Positions 1 through 6,023 of a stretch of DNA of 7,761 bases are shown here, one piece after another. This DNA comes from an uncultured Solobacterium sp. (GTDB lineage Bacteria > Bacillota_I > Bacilli_A > Erysipelotrichales > Erysipelotrichaceae). A program made the position numbers and the translations under genes. The stretch spans positions 1 through 7,761 of the forward strand of contig CAJOLG010000097.1 of the NCBI GenBank assembly GCA_905235315.1, read 5' to 3'. How positions within the stretch are numbered: the first letter of the stretch is position 1; each line of letters starts with the position of its first letter. The notes beneath the pieces are model-generated. The model had not been told where the DNA came from. It did no database searches and was given only the letters and a program-made list of their open reading frames with translations.

Positions 1-2621
1 AAGCGGAAAACACTGAGTCTAAGGAAGAAAGCACGGAACCCGGACAGCCGGCGGATTCCGAACCAGACGACAGAACAGCAGAACCGGAACCCACACCTGA
101 CGAGACACTTCCGGCAGAAGACGACATCGCATCTGAAGAGCAGGATGCAGAAACCGCCTCTGTGGTTCCTTTGGATCCGGCAGATCAGGAGACAGATACC
201 GTTACACCGGTGATGCGGCGATGGATGCCGGGTGAGACCATACAGCCGGTGCTTCTCGGCGGAATCGGAAACAATCCGAAACCCGCTTCCGGACCCGTGA
301 TCCGGGAAGCACGTCCGCTTCCCGAAACAATTGGGGATCTCGCAAAACTTATCGCGGATCAGAATGAGGCGTTTGCCTTCCTTTATGATCTGATTGATGA
401 CCCGGATATGCCGATCAGTGAGGCAATCGCTGAAATCGACGGTCTTGCGGATCTTGTTCTGCGGTCAGAAGAGCTGCTGGAAGATGCGATCACAAAACCG
501 CTTCCGGATGATCTGACAGTCGGGCAGCTGACGAAGCTGTCGGAAGACGCCGCAAGACTCAAGGAAGAACTGGGACTTTCGGATGAAACCACGCTCGGAG
601 AGGTGCGGGCTCTGCTGAAAGATAATATAAAACAGATTGATGACGGTCTCGCGGATGGAAGAGCGGAGCTTGCGGCCGGAGAGGCGGAGCTGGCGGAAGG
701 GGAAGCAGAACTCGCCAGAGCACGGGCGGAACTTCAGCAGAAACTGGCAGAAGGACAGGCGGAAATCGATGACGGCTGGAAAACCCTGACCGACAGTATT
801 GCGCTTCTTTCGGACGGAAGAAAAACCCTGAATCAGTCGATTCTCGATTTTGAGAAGGAAAAAGCAGACGGAAAGAAAAAGCTGGATGATGCCAAGGCAG
901 AGCTGGACGATGCGTACATCGAAATCTGCAGTATGGATGAACCGGAGTGGATCGTCCTTGACCGTTCCCAGCATTACTCCTCCGAGACCTACCGCGGTAC
1001 GATCCAGCAGATGGCTGCGATCGCACGGATCTTTCCGCTGTTCTTTATTGCGGTAGCGGCACTTGTCTGTCTTACAACCATGACCCGGCTTGTGAATGAA
1101 GAGCGGGGGCAGGTTGGAATTCTCAGGGCGCTTGGGTACCGTCCGGCACAGTGTTCGTTTGTGTATCTTTTCTATGCGGGGGCAGCCGGGATCGTTGGCT
1201 GTATTCTCGGTTCCGCTGCCGGCCTCGCTACCTTCCCGATCATTATTTACAACACCTGGAAAATGCTGTATATCCTGCCGAAGATGGAAATGGAAATCCC
1301 GTGGCAGCTGATCCTCACCGCTTCTTCCGCATTCATTCTCATGATGCTGGGCGTTACGGAATATGTTCTTTACAGTGATATGAAAGAAATGCCGTCCGTG
1401 ATCATGCGGCCGAAATCTCCGAAAATCGGAAAAGATATTCTGCTGGAAAAACTGACCCTGATCTGGAACCGGATTTCCTTCAGCTGGAAAGTGACCATCC
1501 GCAATCTTGCGCGATACAAGCGGCGGGTCATGATGACAGTGATTGGGGTAGCGGGATGCACAGCCCTGCTTGTGACCGGCTTTGGCATTTCCGATTCCAT
1601 TAATAATATCGTCGATATCCAGTTCAACGAACTTTCCAACTTTGACGCAAGAATCAATCTTGCGGCAGATGAAGATGGACATCGGGATACTTCCGGTGTT
1701 ATGAAGACGCTTCTTTCCATGGAAAACACCAAAACCGTTTATCCGGCTGTGGAATACAGCGGAACGGTATCGCTGGACGGAGAAAAAGAAGAAGTCGCAA
1801 CGGTGGAAGTATTCCGGGATCAGAAAATGCTTTCCAACGTGTACAATCTTCGGGAGCGCACCGGGCATGCGCCGCTTTCCACCCGTACCGGCAGTGTGAT
1901 CATCAGTGAAAAGATGGCAGAAAACCTGTCTGTTTCCGTTGGTGATGAGATTCTGCTTGAAAGTATAGACGGAGAAAGTATGCGGGTTCCGGTAAGCGGG
2001 ATCACAGAAATGTACGTATACCACTATGTCATGATGACCGAGGATACGTACCGGATGCTGTTCAATGACGTTCCGGAAACCAATATGCTGTTTCTGCAGC
2101 TGAAGGACGGTGTCACCGCGACGGAAGAGATCAAGTCGGCATATGCGGCGGCGAACGGCGTTGAATCCGTTGATTTCGTGGATTTCATCATCACGAACTT
2201 TGAATCCATGATCGGAGGCATTGACGGTGTTGTGATCGTTCTGATCGCTGCGTCCATGGGGCTTGCATTCGTGGTTCTCGGAAATCTTACCAATGTCAAC
2301 ATATCGGAACGGATGCGGGAAATCGCAACGCTGAAAGTACTTGGCTTCCGCCGCAGGGAAGTGCAGAACTATATTTACCATGAGAACAATATCATGGTGG
2401 CAGCCGGCGCATTGATCGGTCTGCCGGCAGGAAAACAGCTGTCCGGCTATATCATGCATGAGGTGGAACTGACGAATGTCATGTTCGGGCGCGGGGTGGA
2501 ACTGCACACCTATATCTACGCCGCATCCCTGACGCTTCTGTTCGGGTTTATCGTAAATGCCGTGATGAAGAAAAAACTGAATTCCGTGAAAATGGTGGAA
2601 TCCCTGAAGAGTGTGGAATAA
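1..2621 (+). CDS. FtsX/MacB-type ABC transporter permease, 5' end outside window
   Basis: This is the C-terminal 872 residues of a large ABC-type permease. The frame is open from the first complete codon at base 3, so the true start lies upstream. The visible part begins with an acidic Pro/Glu/Asp-rich stretch (about bases 3-240). A long helical region follows, with heptad-like AELxxGE repeats (663-746), and this is probably an extracytoplasmic coiled coil. Next come an FtsX domain with three membrane segments (about 1023-1085, 1164-1244, 1308-1370; signature NEERGQVGILRALGY), a fourth segment at about 1527-1586, a MacB-like extracytoplasmic domain (about 1590-2220), and a second FtsX domain with three more segments (about 2226-2288, 2379-2432, 2508-2570; SERMREIATLKVLGF). 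The family usually has one further N-terminal membrane helix, here outside the window. Such proteins pair with a MacB/LolD-type ATPase, probably encoded upstream. Substrate is unknown; lipid, peptide or lipoprotein export or cell-envelope signalling are all possible. No terminator is visible after the stop, so reading into dfx is possible. Confidence 0.9.
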   Translation, partial: AENTESKEESTEPGQPADSEPDDRTAEPEPTPDETLPAEDDIASEEQDAETASVVPLDPADQETDTVTPVMRRWMPGETIQPVLLGGIGNNPKPASGPVIREARPLPETIGDLAKLIADQNEAFAFLYDLIDDPDMPISEAIAEIDGLADLVLRSEELLEDAITKPLPDDLTVGQLTKLSEDAARLKEELGLSDETTLGEVRALLKDNIKQIDDGLADGRAELAAGEAELAEGEAELARARAELQQKLAEGQAEIDDGWKTLTDSIALLSDGRKTLNQSILDFEKEKADGKKKLDDAKAELDDAYIEICSMDEPEWIVLDRSQHYSSETYRGTIQQMAAIARIFPLFFIAVAALVCLTTMTRLVNEERGQVGILRALGYRPAQCSFVYLFYAGAAGIVGCILGSAAGLATFPIIIYNTWKMLYILPKMEMEIPWQLILTASSAFILMMLGVTEYVLYSDMKEMPSVIMRPKSPKIGKDILLEKLTLIWNRISFSWKVTIRNLARYKRRVMMTVIGVAGCTALLVTGFGISDSINNIVDIQFNELSNFDARINLAADEDGHRDTSGVMKTLLSMENTKTVYPAVEYSGTVSLDGEKEEVATVEVFRDQKMLSNVYNLRERTGHAPLSTRTGSVIISEKMAENLSVSVGDEILLESIDGESMRVPVSGITEMYVYHYVMMTEDTYRMLFNDVPETNMLFLQLKDGVTATEEIKSAYAAANGVESVDFVDFIITNFESMIGGIDGVVIVLIAASMGLAFVVLGNLTNVNISERMREIATLKVLGFRRREVQNYIYHENNIMVAAGALIGLPAGKQLSGYIMHEVELTNVMFGRGVELHTYIYAASLTLLFGFIVNAVMKKKLNSVKMVESLKSVE
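663..746 (+). repeat. 21-nt imperfect tandem repeat encoding coiled-coil heptads
   Basis: Four imperfect 21-base units start at 663, 684, 705 and 726. Each encodes Ala-Glu-Leu followed by four mostly Ala/Gly/Glu/Arg residues. The first three are followed by AAGE, AEGE and ARAR, and the fourth begins AELQQKL. The period equals one heptad, so the repeat probably reflects coiled-coil expansion inside the permease's extracytoplasmic domain and not a non-coding element. Unit number may vary between strains. Confidence 0.7.
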
Positions 2622-2671
2622 AAGATACAGGAGGGTATTTATGAGGTCTGGAAAGAGACGGCTTGTGAAGC

Positions 2672-2694
2672 ATTCTCCGATTGCAACGGAGAAT
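2672..2694. promoter_or_regulatory. Perfect 8-bp inverted repeat over the dfx -35 region
   Basis: ATTCTCCG (2672-2679) and CGGAGAAT (2687-2694) are perfect inverted copies separated by 7 bases. The repeat encloses the proposed -35 hexamer TTGCAA (2681-2686). It is not followed by a T tract, so it is not an intrinsic terminator. It could be a protein-binding operator, or an RNA hairpin on longer transcripts from the permease gene. The binding factor is unknown. Confidence 0.4.
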
Positions 2695-2709
2695 CGAATC
2701 AATCATAAT
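2681..2709 (+). promoter_or_regulatory. Candidate sigma-A promoter of dfx
   Basis: TTGCAA (2681-2686, 4 of 6 to TTGACA) and CATAAT (2704-2709, 5 of 6 to TATAAT) are separated by exactly 17 bases. This predicts a start of transcription near 2716 and a leader of about 27 nt before the ATG at 2743. That leader carries the AGGAGG at 2731-2736. A promoter inside the possible extension supports 2743 as the main start codon. Confidence 0.5.
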
Positions 2710-2717
2710 TATGTTAA
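2703..2717. promoter_or_regulatory. PerR-box-like sequence over the dfx -10
   Basis: The 15 bases match the B. subtilis PerR consensus TTATAATNATTATAA at 11 of 14 defined positions (left half 6/7, right half 5/7). They include a perfect 10-bp palindrome CATAATTATG (2704-2713). The site covers the proposed -10 and transcription start, a suitable place for a repressor. PerR is known to repress reverse-rubrerythrin and superoxide reductase genes in Clostridium acetobutylicum. AT-rich promoter DNA can match this consensus by chance, so this is a candidate only. Confidence 0.35.
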
Positions 2718-2742
2718 AGAAAGAGTACACAGGAGGAATAAT

Positions 2743-3120
2743 ATGAAAGAATTCAAGGTTTATCGCTGCAACAAATGCAAAAAGATCCATATTGAAGTAC
2801 AGGGAAGCCCGTGTCCGACAATGTGCTGCGGAGAGGAAATGGTTCTCCTGAAAGCTAATACAACCGACGGCGCTGCGGAAAAGCATGTTCCTGTGGCTGC
2901 TGTTGAAGGCCAGAAGGTCATCGTAAATGTCGGCTCGGTTGATCATCCGATGCTGGAAGAACATTACATCCAGTTTGTGGCTCTCGAAACCGCATCCGGA
3001 ATTGAAGTGAAGTATCTCAATCCGGGTGAAGCTCCGCATGCGGAGTTTGTGACCGAAGAAGCTCCTGCGGCAGTGTATGAATACTGCAATCTGCACGGGC
3101 TCTGGAAGACAGAACTCTGA
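2743..3120 (+). CDS. dfx: Superoxide reductase (desulfoferrodoxin, 2Fe type)
   Basis: This 125-residue cytoplasmic iron protein reduces superoxide to hydrogen peroxide without making oxygen, a typical anaerobe defence. Both metal sites are visible. The N-terminal desulforedoxin-like FeS4 site has Cys9, Cys12, Cys28 and Cys29 (CNKC and MCCGE). The catalytic Fe(His4Cys) site has His48 (in EKHVP), His68 (DHPM), His74 (EHYI), Cys115 and His118 (CNLHG). The Glu46-Lys47 pair matches the catalytic Glu-Lys of Desulfovibrio-type enzymes. Length and residue spacing are those of the full two-iron form. The start at 2743 follows AGGAGG (2731-2736) with 6-nt spacing and places the first Cys pair at the usual distance from the N-terminus. 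No rubredoxin or rubrerythrin gene lies beside it, so its electron donor must be encoded elsewhere. It probably forms its own transcription unit between a local promoter and the terminator after it. Confidence 0.95.
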   Translation: MKEFKVYRCNKCKKIHIEVQGSPCPTMCCGEEMVLLKANTTDGAAEKHVPVAAVEGQKVIVNVGSVDHPMLEEHYIQFVALETASGIEVKYLNPGEAPHAEFVTEEAPAAVYEYCNLHGLWKTEL

Positions 3121-3131
3121 GTACAGGAAAG

Positions 3132-3157
3132 GCATTCCGGCTTCGGAATGCTTTTTT
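3132..3157 (+). terminator. Intrinsic terminator of dfx
   Basis: A perfect 8-bp stem, GCATTCCG (3132-3139) and CGGAATGC (3144-3151), closes a GCTT tetraloop. It is followed directly by six T residues (3152-3157). Preceding A residues can pair with the T tract, so it may act weakly in both directions. It lies 11 nt after the dfx stop and separates dfx from pnp. Confidence 0.9.
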
Positions 3158-3188
3158 AATGCGTTTTTTATCGTCCTTCTTATACGGA

Positions 3189-3233
3189 TAACCTTGTGTT
3201 ATTCAGGAATTCCTTATACAATATGCAAGGTTA
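3189..3233. promoter_or_regulatory. Nested inverted repeats at the pnp promoter
   Basis: TAACCTTG (3189-3196) and CAAGGTTA (3226-3233) are perfect 8-bp inverted copies. A second perfect 10-bp palindrome, AGGAATTCCT (3205-3214), sits almost concentrically between them. The outer arms overlap the proposed -35 and the expected transcription start, and the inner palindrome lies in the spacer. This looks like a possible operator. It could instead form an RNA stem if transcription starts further upstream. No known regulator motif was recognised. Confidence 0.35.
3194..3222 (+). promoter_or_regulatory. Candidate promoter of pnp
   Basis: TTGTGT (3194-3199, 3 of 6 to the -35 consensus) and TACAAT (3217-3222, 5 of 6 to TATAAT) are separated by 17 bases. 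Transcription would start near 3229, leaving a leader of about 38 nt. A promoter is expected here because a terminator immediately precedes the region and pnp follows. An alternative -10, TATACA (3215-3220), overlaps it. Confidence 0.45.
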
Positions 3234-3266
3234 ATTTGAAAGAGGATATTTTAGGTTTAAGTAGAG

Positions 3267-5507
3267 ATGGAAAAGTTTAAGAAGAGTTGGGATTTCCATG
3301 GCCGCACAATTACCGTTGAAAACGGTGAAATTGCCAAGCAGGCCGGCGGATCGGTACTGGTCCGCTATGACGACACGGTGGTTTTATCTGCCGCTACCGC
3401 AAGTTCACAGGCGAAAGATACAGATTTCTTTCCGCTGACCGTAGTTTATAACGAAAAAATGTATGCCAAAGGCGAAATTCCGGGCGGATTCCTCCGCCGG
3501 GAAGGAAGACCGACGGAACATGGCACTCTGACCGCACGTCAGATTGACCGTCCGATCCGTCCGCTGTTTGCGGAAGGATTCCGCAACGAAGTTCAGGTCG
3601 TCAATACGGTTCTGTCCTGCGACCCGGACCGGGATGCCGGAATGACTGCGCTGTTCGGTTCTTCTCTTGCGCTCTGCGTTTCCAATATTCCGTTCAACGG
3701 ACCGGTAGCCGGCGTAATCGTCGGAAAGGTTGACGGAGAACTGATTATCAATCCGACCGAAGAGCAGATCGATGCATCTACGCTGAATCTTACGGTTGCC
3801 GGCACAAAAGATGCGATCAATATGGTCGAGGCCGGTGCGAAGGAAGTTTCCGAAGAAGAAATGCTGGAAGCACTGATGTTCGGCCATGCGGCAATCAGGG
3901 AACTGTGCGCGATTCAGGATGAAGTAATCGCCGCATGCGCAAAGCCGAAGATGGAAGTGGTTCTCTATGAGATCAATCCGGTGATCCGTGAATTCATTGA
4001 TAAGAACGGAAGAGACCGGATTATTGCGGCAGTCTCCACCCATGGCACCAAGGACGAACGCTATGGAGCCGTTGATGCGATCATCGATGAAATGGTCACA
4101 CGTGTTGCGGCGGAACTGACATGGGTTTCGCAGGATGTTCTTGAAAAGGCAAAGCAGCAGGCACGGGAATATTCCGTTGAGATCGAGGCACAGGAAGTAC
4201 GCCGTCTGATCTCGGAAGACAAGATCCGTCCGGATGGAAGAAAACTTGATGAGATCCGTCCGCTGGATTCCCAGGTCGATCTGCTTCCCCGGGCACACGG
4301 CAGTGCAATGTTCACCCGCGGTGAGACGCAGGTTATCTCCATTACTACACTCGGTGCGCTCGGTGAGGCGCAGATTATTGAAGATCTTACAAGCCAGACA
4401 GAGAAGCGTTTCATGCATCAGTACAACTTCCCGCCGTTCTCGGTCGGTGAAGTCGGCCGTATGGGTTCTCCGGGACGCCGTGAAATCGGTCACGGTGCAC
4501 TGGGTGAACGTGCGCTTCTGCAGGTTCTTCCGTCCAAGGATGAGTTCCCGTATACAATCCGTACCTGTGCGGAAGTTGTGGAATCCAACGGTTCCTCTTC
4601 CCAGGCCAGTATCTGTGCCGGCACAATGTCCCTTATGGCAGCCGGTGTACCGATCAAGGCGATGGTTGCCGGCGTTGCGATGGGACTGATCACAGTCGGT
4701 GACACCTATTCGATCCTGACGGATATTCAGGGTATGGAAGATCACTACGGTGATATGGACTTCAAGGTTGCGGGCACCCGTAAGGGAATCACCGCACTTC
4801 AGATGGATATCAAGGTCGACGGCATTTCCGAACAGATTCTGAGAGAGGCTCTTGCGCAGGCGCATAAAGGCCGTATGGAGATCCTTGACAACATGGAGAC
4901 CGCGATCAGTGAACCGCGTCCGGATGTTTCCAAATGGGCTCCGAAGTTTGATGTTCTGCATATTCCGACCGACAAAATCCGCGATGTCATCGGTACCGGC
5001 GGAAAGACCATCAATCAGATCATTGAAGACTGTGACCAGGTCAAGATCGATGTTCAGGAAGACGGTACGATTGCGATCTATCATATGGACCGCGAGATGA
5101 TCAATAAAGCAAAAGCGATTATTGAAGATCTTACCCGTGTTGCCAAGATCGACGATGAGTTTGACGCCACCGTAACGGAAGTACGTGACAGCTTTGCCTT
5201 CGTGAACCTGTTCCAGGGAACGGATGCGCTGCTCCATGTTTCCGAAATCAGCTGGGAGCGCACTCCGGATATCAATCAGGCACTCCATGTCGGTGACAAG
5301 ATTCATGTCAAGGTCATTGCGGTTGATGAGAACACCGGCAAGGTGAAGGTCAGTGCACGGGCATGCACAGAGAAACCGGAAGGCTATGTAGAGCCGAAAA
5401 AGGCGCCGCGTTCCTCGCGCAACAATTCCCGCGGTGACCGTCATTCCGGGGAAAGCTACAGTTCCTCTAAAGTAGAGCGCCGTGTTTTCCGCAGACGTGA
5501 CGAATGA
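3267..5507 (+). CDS. pnp: Polynucleotide phosphorylase (PNPase)
   Basis: PNPase is the phosphate-dependent 3'-to-5' exoribonuclease of mRNA decay, normally a homotrimer. All domains of this 746-residue protein are present: first RNase PH core (about 12-215, with GGFLRREGRPTE at 73-84), helical domain (about 240-320), second RNase PH core (about 325-545), KH (about 561-622, GTGG loop 576-579) and S1 (about 628-698). The SNGSSS phosphate-binding loop is at 440-445. Asp492, Asp498 and Lys500 in EDHYGDMDFK match the E. coli catalytic residues Asp486, Asp492 and Lys494, so it should be active. The C-terminal tail (about 700-746) is Ser/Arg-rich and likely disordered. The ATG at 3267 is the first possible start after the in-frame stop at 3258. 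It lacks a well-placed Shine-Dalgarno, since the nearest purine-rich match, AGAGGA, ends about 20 nt upstream. The usual neighbour rpsO is not adjacent. Confidence 0.98.
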   Translation: MEKFKKSWDFHGRTITVENGEIAKQAGGSVLVRYDDTVVLSAATASSQAKDTDFFPLTVVYNEKMYAKGEIPGGFLRREGRPTEHGTLTARQIDRPIRPLFAEGFRNEVQVVNTVLSCDPDRDAGMTALFGSSLALCVSNIPFNGPVAGVIVGKVDGELIINPTEEQIDASTLNLTVAGTKDAINMVEAGAKEVSEEEMLEALMFGHAAIRELCAIQDEVIAACAKPKMEVVLYEINPVIREFIDKNGRDRIIAAVSTHGTKDERYGAVDAIIDEMVTRVAAELTWVSQDVLEKAKQQAREYSVEIEAQEVRRLISEDKIRPDGRKLDEIRPLDSQVDLLPRAHGSAMFTRGETQVISITTLGALGEAQIIEDLTSQTEKRFMHQYNFPPFSVGEVGRMGSPGRREIGHGALGERALLQVLPSKDEFPYTIRTCAEVVESNGSSSQASICAGTMSLMAAGVPIKAMVAGVAMGLITVGDTYSILTDIQGMEDHYGDMDFKVAGTRKGITALQMDIKVDGISEQILREALAQAHKGRMEILDNMETAISEPRPDVSKWAPKFDVLHIPTDKIRDVIGTGGKTINQIIEDCDQVKIDVQEDGTIAIYHMDREMINKAKAIIEDLTRVAKIDDEFDATVTEVRDSFAFVNLFQGTDALLHVSEISWERTPDINQALHVGDKIHVKVIAVDENTGKVKVSARACTEKPEGYVEPKKAPRSSRNNSRGDRHSGESYSSSKVERRVFRRRDE

Positions 5508-5526
5508 TTGGTTTATGACAAAACAG

Positions 5527-5557
5527 GAGCCATGCGTTTAAGAGCATGGCTCTTTTT
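5527..5557 (+). terminator. Intrinsic terminator of pnp
   Basis: A perfect 9-bp stem, GAGCCATGC (5527-5535) and GCATGGCTC (5544-5552), with an 8-nt loop is followed by five T residues (5553-5557). It begins 20 nt after the pnp stop. ATG codons at 5508 and 5532, in frame with the next gene, lie before and inside this hairpin and are therefore unlikely starts. Confidence 0.9.
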
Positions 5558-5570
5558 CTGTCTTGGGGCG

Positions 5571-5576
5571 TATACT
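5571..5576 (+). promoter_or_regulatory. Candidate -10 element (TATACT) for the XpaC-like/trmB/lipoprotein genes
   Basis: TATACT matches the -10 consensus at 5 of 6 positions and lies just after the pnp terminator. No good -35 is visible at the right distance, where the sequence is the descending arm and T tract of the terminator. Transcription would begin at or next to the A of the ATG at 5583, which would make the message nearly leaderless. Confidence 0.35.
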
Positions 5577-5582
5577 CTAATC

Positions 5583-6014
5583 ATGAAAGATAAAGAGGAA
5601 CGGATTGCGTATGCGTCAGAAACGATCCGGGAACTGGAAACGCTGAATGCAAAACTCCGGAATGAAGATCTTCGCAGCTGCGGAAACGAAGTGATCCGTG
5701 CATTGCGTGATTTAAGGGATACACAATATCTCTTTGACAGCGGGGAAACCCAGCTGATCCGGCTGTATGAACGGTATCTCCCGTATTACCTTGATATTCT
5801 GCGGCAGTTTCTCAATCTTCAGGATTCCGCAAACTATGAGGCAATTCAGTCCAACGAAATACAGCTCCGGAATACGATGGGGCGAATGTCTGAACTGATC
5901 AGAACGGTGACCAAAATCCTTCCGCAGGATGAGATCGATGCCGCAAACGCAGCCGCAAAAGCCGAGGAAGAACTAAGGAAACTCGAAGAACAGCGGAACA
6001 ATATGATAAAATAA
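5583..6014 (+). CDS. Small helical protein, XpaC-like (tentative)
   Basis: The 143-residue product is almost entirely alpha-helical and charged, with no membrane segment or signal peptide. Its middle part (about 57-75, RLYERYLPYYLDILRQFLN) resembles the core of XpaC-type '5-bromo-4-chloroindolyl phosphate hydrolysis' proteins, which often have such an LYxxYLP motif. The true function of that family is unclear, and its common partner TelA is not next door. The C-terminus (about 118-143) is an Ala/Glu-rich helix ending in basic residues. The start at 5583 was chosen because earlier in-frame ATGs fall at or within the pnp terminator. No Shine-Dalgarno precedes 5583. The gene lies 9 nt before trmB and probably shares its transcript. 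Coding is well supported, the family name much less so. Confidence 0.75.
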   Translation: MKDKEERIAYASETIRELETLNAKLRNEDLRSCGNEVIRALRDLRDTQYLFDSGETQLIRLYERYLPYYLDILRQFLNLQDSANYEAIQSNEIQLRNTMGRMSELIRTVTKILPQDEIDAANAAAKAEEELRKLEEQRNNMIK

Positions 6015-6023
6015 CCGCGGTCT

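Larger units (their letters stand above)
2641..2742 (+). other. Possible in-frame N-terminal extension of dfx (alternative start)
   Basis: An ATG at 2641 is preceded by AGGAGGG (2629-2635) at 5-nt spacing and runs in frame, without a stop, into the dfx start at 2743. It would add 34 residues that are very rich in Arg, Lys, His and Asn, with no hydrophobic signal sequence. Superoxide reductases normally begin with the Cys-containing domain, so the extension is not a family feature. The same stretch holds the likely dfx promoter and operator. It could be a vestigial or leader reading frame used only on transcripts coming from the permease gene. Both start sites have strong ribosome binding sites and the sequence alone does not settle use. 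Confidence 0.4.

Noticed and set aside
2672..2694. Inverted repeat considered as a terminator after the permease gene
   Set aside because: There is no T tract after the stem; the position over the -35 fits an operator or leader structure better.
465..2702. 745-codon open frame on the minus strand opposite the permease gene
   Set aside because: It is codon-aligned with a clear sense gene and results from absent TTA/CTA/TCA codons. Its product is His/Arg/Phe/Cys-rich with no recognisable domain.
3077..3280. 67-codon frame overlapping the end of dfx and the start of pnp
   Set aside because: It runs through the dfx terminator and promoter region, has no ribosome binding site at its ATG, and its product shows no protein-like features. 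Only its last 14 codons are discussed as a possible short leader frame.
3405..5444. 679-codon open frame on the minus strand opposite pnp
   Set aside because: It is a mirror of the strongly conserved pnp frame with unnatural composition, and is explained by the same codon bias.
5508..5582. Upstream extension of the XpaC-like protein starting at 5508 or 5532, giving a hydrophobic N-terminus
   Set aside because: The stretch is the pnp terminator hairpin and T tract translated in frame, so the apparent signal-like segment is an artefact.
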